DNA of 12,790 bases from Spirulina sp. DLM2.Bin59 (GTDB lineage: Bacteria; Cyanobacteriota; Cyanobacteriia; Cyanobacteriales; Spirulinaceae), in assembly GCA_007693875.1 (NCBI GenBank), contig RECT01000190.1:1-12790 (forward strand), read 5' to 3'. Positions 6,974 through 12,790 of this stretch are shown in pieces. Within the stretch, counting starts at the first letter, position 1. Every line of letters begins with the position of its first letter. Both the position numbers and the translations under genes were made by a program. The notes under the pieces are model-generated. The model saw only the letters and a list, made by a program, of their open reading frames with translations, made no database searches and was not told the DNA's origin.

Positions 6974-7009
6974 CAGGTCGGGGTGTTTCAGGGCATTGCC
7001 AGAGGGGAT

Positions 7010-7783
7010 CTAAGGAAATTTACCCCGACGCACATCCTCGCCAAAGGATTGGACAGCGGTGGTGATTTGTGCCCCCAAATTGAGATAAACCGGCGCAAAG
7101 GGCGGGGTTTTTGCCGATAGACCCAATAAATCCGCTGTAACGAGGACTTGACCATCACAGTCGGGGCCGGCTCCGATGCCGATGGTGGGAATGGGGAGCT
7201 TTTGGGTAATTTTACGGGCCAGTGGAGCAGGGATATGTTCCAGGACAATGGCGAATGCTCCGGCCTCGGCAATCGTCAGGGCTTCTTGAAAAATGCGATC
7301 CGCTTCAGGCTCGGTTTGCCCCTGCTGGCGATAGCCCAACTGATGGACGGATTGGGGGGTGAGGCCCACATGGCCCAACACCGGAATCCCTAAACTGGTG
7401 AGGCGGTGGATGGTTTCCACGATGGCGGGGCTACCCCCTTCCAGTTTCACCGCCTGCACGGGGGTTTCTTTGAGGACGCGGCCCGCAGCGGCGATCGCCT
7501 CGGGAATACTGACTTGATAGCTCAAAAAGGGCAGGTCACACACCACTAACGCCTGCTCAACCCCTCGACAGACAGCGGCGGCATGGTGGATCATCACATC
7601 CAAATCCACCGGCAGGGTATTGCGATGCCCTAGGGCCACCATGGCCAGGGAATCCCCGACGAGAATCAAATCCACGCCAGCTTGATCCAACAGACGGGCG
7701 ATCGCATAATCCCAAGCGGTGAGGCTAACGATGGGGCGATGTTGCTGTTTCCAGCGACTCAACTGCGAGGGGGTGATCGGCAT
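7010..7783 (-). CDS. panB: 3-methyl-2-oxobutanoate hydroxymethyltransferase (ketopantoate hydroxymethyltransferase)
   Basis: PanB transfers a hydroxymethyl group from 5,10-methylene-tetrahydrofolate to 2-oxoisovalerate, the first committed step to pantothenate and coenzyme A. The 257-residue TIM-barrel protein shows the known metal ligands by position: Asp44 in LVGDSLAMV, Asp83 in VVCDLPFLSY and Glu115 in AVKLEGG. Glu182 in VLEHIP is the expected catalytic base. The motifs GHVGLTPQSVHQLG (137-150) and IGIGAGPDCDGQVLV (201-215) are also diagnostic. The length is normal and the ATG at 7783 gives a standard N terminus. No panC is adjacent. It shares an 89-base divergent spacer with the membrane-protein gene to its right. 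Confidence 0.97.
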   Translation of the reverse strand: MPITPSQLSRWKQQHRPIVSLTAWDYAIARLLDQAGVDLILVGDSLAMVALGHRNTLPVDLDVMIHHAAAVCRGVEQALVVCDLPFLSYQVSIPEAIAAAGRVLKETPVQAVKLEGGSPAIVETIHRLTSLGIPVLGHVGLTPQSVHQLGYRQQGQTEPEADRIFQEALTIAEAGAFAIVLEHIPAPLARKITQKLPIPTIGIGAGPDCDGQVLVTADLLGLSAKTPPFAPVYLNLGAQITTAVQSFGEDVRRGKFP

Positions 7784-7872
7784 GGTGGATTAGATCAGGG
7801 GAGGATGGAATGCCACAAACCCCTGTGATATGGTGAACAGGGTATTTTAAGTCTTTTCAAAAGTATAGCCTG
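7784..7872. promoter_or_regulatory. Divergent spacer between panB and the four-helix membrane protein
   Basis: This 89-base gap must hold start signals for both flanking genes. A+T-rich stretches that could act as -10 boxes are TATTTT near 7843 (plus) and, on the minus strand, TAAAAT and TATACT. I could not pair any of them with a convincing -35 box at 16 to 18 bases. A short symmetric CTTTT-c-AAAAG element at about 7852-7862 sits just before the plus-strand start. Confidence 0.3.
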
Positions 7873-8379
7873 ATGCCACAACCCCAAGACCGCCAAGCCT
7901 CTATCCTCGCCGGCCTGATCGGGGCCATGGTGTACGGATTGCTCAATGTTTGCCTGTTGTTGCTCTGGGGAAAACTGCCCCTGCCCCCGCTGCCCGGCCA
8001 TGATTTAACCGGGCTAACGCTGGCCATCGCCCTCGGAACCGGCTTTCTCTTTGGCGTGGCCTATCGCTACACCGTCCGGGGCGATCGCAATCCCCACCTG
8101 TGGCAGGGGGTGGTGTGGGCCTTCAGTGGTGTGCGCACCGGGGCCCTGTGGCAGGCTCATCCCCATTGGGGTTGGTTAGAACTGGCAACCTTGGGACTGG
8201 AAAGCGTCATCTGTTTTGGTGGGGCGGCGGTGGTGTTGATCCTGCGGCGCGATGGGTGGGCGATGGCCGCCCCCCTCCCTAGCCTAAACGCGGGCGTGGA
8301 AGAGGGAGAGAATCTGATCAAAAATGGGATCCCCGGCGCGGGTAGCCAGGATCGCTTCAACCAACTGAAAGAAGGGTAG
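7873..8379 (+). CDS. Four-helix integral membrane protein, unknown function
   Basis: The 168-residue product has four likely membrane helices at about residues 11-32, 46-64, 76-94 and 103-124, followed by a 40-residue soluble tail. The loop between helices 2 and 3 carries a striking pattern, GVAYRYTVRGDRNPHLWQG (61-79), and helix 3 has AFSGVRTG. From memory these resemble a group of small membrane proteins found across cyanobacteria, with possible plastid relatives; I could not verify this and know of no assigned function. The start is the ATG at 7873. The last 32 codons lie antisense to the end of the next gene (overlap 8284-8379). Because the tail past helix 4 is compositionally unremarkable, a sequencing or real frameshift that lengthened it cannot be excluded. 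Confidence 0.75.
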   Translation: MPQPQDRQASILAGLIGAMVYGLLNVCLLLLWGKLPLPPLPGHDLTGLTLAIALGTGFLFGVAYRYTVRGDRNPHLWQGVVWAFSGVRTGALWQAHPHWGWLELATLGLESVICFGGAAVVLILRRDGWAMAAPLPSLNAGVEEGENLIKNGIPGAGSQDRFNQLKEG

Positions 8380-8685
8380 ATCCGTGCGCTGATCACTTTC
8401 AATGATTTTGCTCGCCGGGTAAAAGGCCACATCATCGGTGCGCAGTTCGTTGGTGGTTCCCGTTTGCCAGCGATCGCCTTGGTGATACCAGGAGAGCGAT
8501 CGCCCCCGCAGCGTCATCTGAAACCATTCAATGTGGCCATTACTCACTTCCACAAATAAATCAAAATAGGGTTCGCCCCCTTGATACCAGATGCGCTCTA
8601 CCCCACTGGCCCCCTCCCGGTTTAAAAGCGTTTGGTCAATTTGCCGGAGGGATTGACCCAATGCAGTAATTTCGGTCTGCTCCAT
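8284..8685 (-). CDS. Small soluble cyanobacterial protein of unknown function
   Basis: The 133-residue product has no signal peptide or membrane segment. Its layout is an N-terminal helix (about 5-22), a beta-rich centre with RIWYQGGEPYFDLFVEV (31-47) and IEWFQMTLRGRSLSW (52-66), a DDVAFYPASK stretch (84-93) and a C-terminal helix. It resembles, from memory, a conserved cyanobacterial hypothetical family with the YQGGEPYFD and WFQ-TLRG patterns; no function is known to me. I place the start at the ATG at 8685; a TTG directly before it is an alternative that adds one residue. No Shine-Dalgarno sequence is visible. Its 3' end overlaps the membrane-protein gene on the other strand by 96 bases. 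Confidence 0.8.
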   Translation of the reverse strand: MEQTEITALGQSLRQIDQTLLNREGASGVERIWYQGGEPYFDLFVEVSNGHIEWFQMTLRGRSLSWYHQGDRWQTGTTNELRTDDVAFYPASKIIESDQRTDLPFFQLVEAILATRAGDPIFDQILSLFHARV

Positions 8686-8732
8686 CAAAAAATACTCGTG
8701 CTAATACCGATCCCATTTTAAACGGATTGTCT

Positions 8733-8746
8733 GGCCAGATCTGGCC
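8733..8746. repeat. Perfect 14-base palindrome with an overlapping 10-base palindrome
   Basis: GGCCAGATCTGGCC is fully symmetric, and TCTGGCCAGA at 8730-8739 (shifted, overlapping its left half) is also symmetric, so TCTGGCC occurs twice in tandem. The element lies in the 96-base gap between two minus-strand genes, about 45 bases upstream of the smaller soluble protein's start. It could be an operator or a hairpin with GATC loop; a weak TTTAAAA follows on the minus strand, which is not enough for a terminator. Confidence 0.55.
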
Positions 8747-8781
8747 CCGGAGGACAGAATCCCCACCGATTGCCCCATCAA

Positions 8782-9069
8782 CTAATGGCTCCAGGATTGA
8801 GGATGCTGGGGCGGTGGCATGATCCGCTCCCCATCAATTAATTCCACATGACCCTTAAAGGCGAACCATTGCAAGGCATTGGGATGGCTGGGAAAGGGGG
8901 AACGGCTAAACACCAATTGAATGTGGGCATTTTCAGCAGGGCTGTAGGTGGCGATCGCGAATTCTTGCCCCTGATAGACGGGAACCTTAGCATCGGTGGG
9001 TAAAACCGAGGACTCTTGGACAGAAAGTTTAAACACCGTATTGGCAAGGACACGCAATTGAGCAGGCAT
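8782..9069 (-). CDS. Stand-alone SH3-like/beta domain protein, unknown function
   Basis: The 95-residue product has no signal peptide. Residues about 10-78 (VFKLSVQESSVLP, VPVYQGQEFAIATYSPAENAHIQL, WFAFKGHVELI) have the beat of a small beta-barrel module that, from memory, occurs as an accessory domain in cyanobacterial cell-wall hydrolases and peptidases (the pattern K-x-S-x-x-Q-S-S-x-L-P followed by an H-I-x-V strand and a final W-x-x-x-x-H-V-E). Here it stands alone with a short His/Pro/Gln-rich tail (PPPQHPQSWSH). The ATG at 9069 is 51 bases after the glycosyltransferase stop on the same strand. A binding role, for peptidoglycan or protein, would be inference only. Confidence 0.65.
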   Translation of the reverse strand: MPAQLRVLANTVFKLSVQESSVLPTDAKVPVYQGQEFAIATYSPAENAHIQLVFSRSPFPSHPNALQWFAFKGHVELIDGERIMPPPQHPQSWSH

Positions 9070-9080
9070 AGCAAGGGGGA

Positions 9081-9112
9081 AACATTTGAGTTTCTCTGTT
9101 GTACCAAATGTT
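9081..9112 (-). repeat. Inverted repeat with 8-base arms, 16-base spacer
   Basis: AACATTTG (9081-9088) and CAAATGTT (9105-9112) are exact reverse complements separated by 16 bases. The repeat fills most of the gap between the glycosyltransferase stop and the small beta-protein gene. Its spacing of one arm per roughly two helical turns suits a dimeric regulator; a weak terminator of the glycosyltransferase transcript is the alternative. A TACAAC hexamer lies in the spacer on the minus strand and could be a -10 box. Confidence 0.45.
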
Positions 9113-9120
9113 GAGGGATT

Positions 9121-10302
9121 TTATGCCCTAGGTTGCCGACGGAATTGGCGGTAGGTTTGGTGCATCTGGGAGGCGATCGCCCCCCAACTGTACTGCGATC
9201 GCACCAAATTCAAGGCATTTTCTCCCCGCCGTCGGCGTTCTGAAGGATCGCTTAATGCGGTTTGCAATGCCGCCGTCAAGGGTTCCACCTCCGGCGGCAT
9301 CACCCAACCCGCCTCGGCTGCGGCCACCGCCGGCCATAAATCCACCCCTTCCGAAATCACCACCGGCATGCCCGCCGCCATCGCTTCCGCCACCGCAATA
9401 CCAAAATTTTCATAATAGGAAGGCAACACAAACAGATCCGCATCCCGTAGCAGGGCTAACTTATCCGCCCCCGCCACAAACCCAGCGATCGTCGTGGCAT
9501 CCGCCAACACCGATCCAGCAATTTTCGCCGCTAACTCCGCCTCATAGCCGGGATCTTGGCTATTGGAACCCGCCAAGACAAAATGAATGGGCAACCCAGC
9601 GGCGATGATCGCCTCCAAAGCCGTCAGCAACAATTCAATCCCCTTTTTTCGATCCAGACGGGACATATACAACACCAGGAGGCGATCGCCCCCAATCCCC
9701 CACCGCTGACGAGCCAAACCCCGCACCGGCAAATCCGGCAGATCCACCCCCAAGGGAATTACCAGATCCTCAGTTTCTACCCCGTAGCGGTGGGCCGTCG
9801 CTGCCTCCGTCGTGCTCGTGAAATGCACCGCCGCCGCCGCCGCCAAATTGGGCCGCTCCAGGATTTGCCCATAGAGCGCCTTGAGCCGCTGTTTTTTGCG
9901 CAAATCTTGAGGATCCAACGTTCCCAAGGGCCGCAAAATGTAAGGTAAGCCTCGCCAACGGGCGATCGTCGCCGCCGCCGTAGTCACCGGGGAAAACAAC
10001 GCATGGATGTGAGCTAAATCGTATTCATGGCCATGGCGGGCCAACCACCACAGCAAGGGCAATGAAAATTTATAGCGACGGAAGGGAGAGCAGGGAAAAT
10101 ACCGCACCCCATAGCCCTGCTCTGGCACTAAACAATTGAGCGGCACAGCCAAGGGCGGTTGTCCCACATCCCCATTAGCATCAGTGGTGAGAATTTCCAC
10201 CCTCACCCCCTGGGCCGCCAAGGCGGCGGAGAGGCCCCGCACCATCTGACTCGGGCCACCATAAACCGGGGAAATGGCCGGAATAATCTGGAGGATTTTC
10301 AT
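9121..10302 (-). CDS. Family 4 glycosyltransferase (GT-B fold)
   Basis: This is a 393-residue retaining glycosyltransferase that would move a sugar from a nucleotide donor to an unknown acceptor, probably in polysaccharide or glycolipid synthesis at the inner face of the membrane. The N-terminal acceptor half has the loop PVYGGPSQMV (12-21) and an AHIH strand (97-100). The C-terminal donor half has SRLDRKKG (214-221) and the E-x7-E motif with Glu298 and Glu306 in ENFGIAVAEAMAAG. No signal peptide or membrane segment is visible. The ATG at 10302 overlaps the stop of the M48 protease gene by four bases (ATGA) and is preceded by GGAGG, which indicates translational coupling. It is notably Ala-rich and G+C-rich. 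The acceptor cannot be told from sequence. Confidence 0.9.
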   Translation of the reverse strand: MKILQIIPAISPVYGGPSQMVRGLSAALAAQGVRVEILTTDANGDVGQPPLAVPLNCLVPEQGYGVRYFPCSPFRRYKFSLPLLWWLARHGHEYDLAHIHALFSPVTTAAATIARWRGLPYILRPLGTLDPQDLRKKQRLKALYGQILERPNLAAAAAVHFTSTTEAATAHRYGVETEDLVIPLGVDLPDLPVRGLARQRWGIGGDRLLVLYMSRLDRKKGIELLLTALEAIIAAGLPIHFVLAGSNSQDPGYEAELAAKIAGSVLADATTIAGFVAGADKLALLRDADLFVLPSYYENFGIAVAEAMAAGMPVVISEGVDLWPAVAAAEAGWVMPPEVEPLTAALQTALSDPSERRRRGENALNLVRSQYSWGAIASQMHQTYRQFRRQPRA

Positions 10303-11189
10303 TCCTCCGTTTCCGGGGTTGAAGAAGCCTCCGGCGTTGCCGGGGGGGTGAAGTCGGGATCAATGATGTCATTGGGGAAAAGGCGATTCCAATCCTCCAC
10401 AAAACTTCCCCCCCGTGCTGAGTTAATCCGCAGCCACTCTTTATCCTCAATCATTTCGTAGGAGAGAGGCTCAGAGGTGGTGAGGCCCAGGTGGCCACGG
10501 GAGCGCAACACCTCCGGAGGGGTGGCATCCATCAGAGCTTGAATAGCCTCAATGCGGCGGGGAACAGAGGGGTGGGTGGAACTGTCGCGCATGGTTCCCG
10601 GTAAACGGGACAGCATTTCTAAACCCCGGAGGCAACCGGAGGGATCAAAGCCAGCGGTCACGGAATATTTATAGCCGATGGCATCCGCCTCTTCCTCATG
10701 TTCACGGGCGAGCTTGGCGAGCCGTTGTTGAAATTCACGACTGTTGCCACTGCGGGCCTCTTCCTGCCAATCGGCAACGCGGGAGGTACGGATGGCGATG
10801 TGGCGTTCGGTGTGGTGGGCCATTTCATGGCCAACGACGCAGGCCAGGGCAGAAATATCACCGGCCATTTGATCCAAAAGTCCGAAATGGACAATCACCA
10901 AATTCACCTCTGTGGCATAGGCATTAATCAGGGTGTCATCGGCAACAACGACCCGCCAAGGGTGATTGGTTAAGCCATTGGCCCGGGCAATGCGCTCCAC
11001 AATCCGATAGAGCATATACAGGTTGGGGGGCAAATCCTCACGGGCGCTGTCATAAACGGAGCTTTCCCTGGAGGTGGGTGTGGTGGTAAAGGTGGATCGA
11101 TTTTGGGCGAGGGCCTCAAATCCTATGGCAGTGACGGTGCAAAGGGTTGCTAGGCAGGCAGCGGCGGTGGTTTTGAACGGATTAAACAT
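10299..11189 (-). CDS. Secreted M48-family zinc metalloprotease
   Basis: M48 proteases of this class act in the periplasm; BepA and LoiP of E. coli are relatives with roles in outer-membrane protein quality control. The 296-residue product begins with a signal peptide (basic MFNPFK, hydrophobic 7-22, likely cleavage after ALA at 26-28). The zinc site is HEMAH at 121-125, with the third ligand probably Glu165 in the E-x-x-A-D element (165-169). The late THPSVPRRIEAI motif (205-216) is typical of the family. The last 20 residues are a Pro/Thr/Glu-rich tail. I chose the ATG at 11189 because it opens directly on the signal peptide; a GTG at 11261 would add 24 residues that would spoil it. Overlap with the glycosyltransferase suggests one operon with an envelope role. 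No TPR repeats are present, unlike BepA. Confidence 0.92.
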   Translation of the reverse strand: MFNPFKTTAAACLATLCTVTAIGFEALAQNRSTFTTTPTSRESSVYDSAREDLPPNLYMLYRIVERIARANGLTNHPWRVVVADDTLINAYATEVNLVIVHFGLLDQMAGDISALACVVGHEMAHHTERHIAIRTSRVADWQEEARSGNSREFQQRLAKLAREHEEEADAIGYKYSVTAGFDPSGCLRGLEMLSRLPGTMRDSSTHPSVPRRIEAIQALMDATPPEVLRSRGHLGLTTSEPLSYEMIEDKEWLRINSARGGSFVEDWNRLFPNDIIDPDFTPPATPEASSTPETEE

Positions 11190-11298
11190 CGCGTTTACAA
11201 GGGGTATAGGGATTATCAAATCTAAACAGCCAGGATGAGGGCCACAGCCCCCGTTAAACACTCCAACAGCACCAAAAGATTTTCTCTAGATTAACAAG

Positions 11299-11327
11299 GG
11301 AATCCCGATGCTTTGCCCAGGGATTCC
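11299..11327 (-). terminator. Possible terminator after xseB
   Basis: GGAATCCC (11299-11306) and GGGATTCC (11320-11327) form an 8-base stem with a 13-base loop, starting 7 bases beyond the xseB stop. On the minus strand the stem is followed by CTTGTTAATC, only mildly T-rich, so termination here would be weak. It separates xseB from the M48 protease gene. Confidence 0.4.
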
Positions 11328-11333
11328 AGTGGA

Positions 11334-11546
11334 TTAACTGTCTGGTTGAGATCCTGGGTCTAGGGTTTCAACCGCCAGGGTCATCCGTTCCTGCCCCGCT
11401 TGCAGAAAGGCTTCACAGGCTTGCAACTGTTCCGTTGCCACCTCAAACTGGGTAAAGACGGCTTCGAGGGGGAGATTGCCGGTTTCTAACTGCTGAATAA
11501 TCGCCTCCACTTGGGCGATCGCCGTTTCATAGTTCCACTCTGCCAT
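11334..11546 (-). CDS. xseB: Exodeoxyribonuclease VII small subunit
   Basis: XseB is the small helical subunit that binds the catalytic XseA subunit; the complex degrades single-stranded DNA from both ends in repair. At 70 residues it has the family's usual size. Recognisable features are WNYETAIAQVEAIIQQLETG (4-23) with the conserved W-x-Y-E start, the LPLEAVFTQFE stretch (25-35) and the CEAFLQAGQERM helix (44-55), together forming a helical hairpin. The ATG at 11546 fits the family start. It lies 35 bases downstream of the CHAT-domain gene. No xseA is next to it in this window, so the two subunit genes are separated, or xseA lies elsewhere. No Shine-Dalgarno sequence is visible. Confidence 0.93.
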   Translation of the reverse strand: MAEWNYETAIAQVEAIIQQLETGNLPLEAVFTQFEVATEQLQACEAFLQAGQERMTLAVETLDPGSQPDS

Positions 11547-11581
11547 GGTTTTGGTGGGAAAATCACTGTACTGTCTCTATC

Positions 11582-12790
11582 TTAATAGGGCAAGCCCAAG
11601 AGGATAAATCCGCCCCAATAGTAGGGATGTTCGTAGGGACAGACCGCTTCCCCTTGGCGTTGGGCTTTTTCTTGGGTCAAATCCCGGGTGAGTTTGAGTT
11701 GCTCTAAACAGCGAGGGGAGGCATCCTCAAGATGACTCAGCAGTTGATTGTAATGTTGGAGCAGTTCCCCATAGGTGAGGGTTTTGAGCCAGTGCTGGGC
11801 TTGGTGGAGGGCGATCGCCGGAGTCGTTGATTGCTCCAAAGCTTGGTAAAAACGTCCCATTAACAGCATCGTCGCCCCTGGTGTTCCCGGCCACAGGCTA
11901 ACCACCACATCCATTGTTCCCCGTTTGAGGAAAAATGTGGGGATTGCCAGCCCTTCCAACTCAAGTTCAAAATCCGGCGGGAAATGGAGGCTATGGCCCG
12001 GTAAACAGACCAAAGCCGGAACCCGCGTTGTTAATCCCTGGAGATCCCCCAGGGATAAAACTGTCCCATCCCCTAGCTTCAACCCACTCTCCGGGGCTAA
12101 GGTACCATCCCAAAAACTTTCCCCCGCAAAATGGAAGATCTGCACCGACTCTTCAAGGGCAGCCAACAGTTGACCACGGGTGGCTTCCCCCGGTTCCAAA
12201 TGACGGCCGGCAAAATATTGCTGCACCACCGTCACCTCTAGATCCACTCCCCCCAAATCACTGCCGGTTCCGGCCACCGTTAGCAATGGCAAGTCAACAC
12301 TGTTCTCCGGGCCGTGATCTGGATCTACTAAATTCAGACCCATTTGCGCCGAGGGTAAATAGGTAATTCTGTAGGGCGAATGGTCAAATTGGGGGTGGTT
12401 AATGACCAAATGGAGCGGCAGGAGATGTAACTCTTGGTGAGGAACTAGAATCACCTGGGCAATCTCAGGCGGCAATTTGTTGAAGATTTCCCCAACATCC
12501 AACAGGGCCGCTAATTCCGCCAGTTGGGGCCAAAGTTCGTTAAACCATTGTTGATTTTCTTCGGGGTTGCCGCTGCGCTGACGATGGTTCTCCCACTGTT
12601 TTGACCACCGTTCCCACCAGCGTTGCCACTGGAGGCGCTGTTCATAGTGACCCGCAAGGATGATTGGGGGTTGATCCTGGAGGAGGATAAACGTGGTGAT
12701 CCTGGCGGGGCTGATCTGCCAGTGAATCATCGCCGTTTCTGGGTTGAGCAACTGATTCATCTGGACAACATTGGGGGAGGGAATGGCTTG
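11582..12790 (-). CDS. CHAT-domain protein, C-terminal part, catalytic residues apparently lost (5' end beyond the window)
   Basis: CHAT domains are caspase-like proteases usually carried at the end of TPR proteins; known members cleave targets in immune or stress responses. The frame is open to the right edge without a stop. The likely in-frame ATG at 12760 sits in the middle of what looks like the linker before CHAT, so the gene probably starts outside the window. Counting from that ATG: a His/Asp-rich linker, the LLPLHLVI strand (113-120), the HFAGES element (210-215), the LVCLPGH strand (250-256), the FFLKRGTMDVVVSLW helix-strand (276-290) and the ending HPYYWGGFILLG. Active CHAT proteins have His in the AxHG position and Cys in the LSAC position. 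Here those are Glu214 (codon at 12119-12121) and His256 (codon at 11993-11995). The family call is strong; loss of activity is inferred. Confidence 0.85.
   Translation of the reverse strand, partial: QAIPSPNVVQMNQLLNPETAMIHWQISPARITTFILLQDQPPIILAGHYEQRLQWQRWWERWSKQWENHRQRSGNPEENQQWFNELWPQLAELAALLDVGEIFNKLPPEIAQVILVPHQELHLLPLHLVINHPQFDHSPYRITYLPSAQMGLNLVDPDHGPENSVDLPLLTVAGTGSDLGGVDLEVTVVQQYFAGRHLEPGEATRGQLLAALEESVQIFHFAGESFWDGTLAPESGLKLGDGTVLSLGDLQGLTTRVPALVCLPGHSLHFPPDFELELEGLAIPTFFLKRGTMDVVVSLWPGTPGATMLLMGRFYQALEQSTTPAIALHQAQHWLKTLTYGELLQHYNQLLSHLEDASPRCLEQLKLTRDLTQEKAQRQGEAVCPYEHPYYWGGFILLGLPY

Noticed and set aside
6785..7009. CRISPR array or tRNA in the hairpin-rich spacer
   Set aside because: The stems differ in sequence, there is no regular repeat-spacer unit, and no cloverleaf with a TPsiC arm can be drawn.
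9556..9948. 130-codon open frame antisense to the glycosyltransferase
   Set aside because: Arg/Gln/Pro-rich translation with no motif, opposite a well-supported gene of high G+C.
10698..10973. 91-codon open frame antisense to the M48 gene
   Set aside because: It covers the HEMAH region on the other strand; no motif and no plausible ribosome-binding site.

Overview
The window looks like chromosomal DNA from a cyanobacterium. The HIP1 octamer GCGATCGC occurs about twenty times (for example at 85-92, 3212-3219, and in 8470-8505 and 9170-9205). The gene set also fits: a short methionyl-tRNA synthetase, a very long LptC-like lipoprotein, a ClpP of the MIPTVIESSGRG type, and several small proteins of cyanobacterial character. 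I cannot name the genus.

Layout. purD (minus, 3' end cut by the window edge) and metG (plus) are divergent across a 264-base spacer. After metG comes a plus-strand pair: a NYN-domain (LabA-like) protein and an LptC-like lipoprotein, overlapping by 32 bases. The lptC-like gene ends only 4 bases from the end of clpP, which lies on the minus strand. A membrane-anchored GTPase-like protein follows on the minus strand, then a hairpin-rich 225-base spacer, then panB (minus). Divergent from panB is a plus-strand four-helix membrane protein, whose 3' end overlaps by 96 bases the end of a minus-strand gene of a small soluble protein. The rest is all minus strand: a 95-residue beta/SH3-like protein, a GT4 glycosyltransferase, an M48 metalloprotease, xseB, and the C-terminal part of a CHAT-domain protein that enters from the right edge.

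How the genes relate. Most are housekeeping: purine synthesis (purD), translation (metG), pantothenate synthesis (panB), protein turnover (clpP) and DNA repair (xseB). A cell-envelope theme is also present: LptC-like LPS transport, a secreted M48 protease translationally coupled to a glycosyltransferase, and two uncharacterised membrane proteins. I see no prophage, insertion sequence, CRISPR array or tRNA.

Most worth a second look are: (1) the CHAT domain, in which both expected catalytic positions are substituted; (2) the two-helix membrane GTPase, which has clearly lower G+C than its neighbours and a structured leader; (3) the overlapping NYN/lptC pair. None of these amounts to a proven new system from sequence alone.
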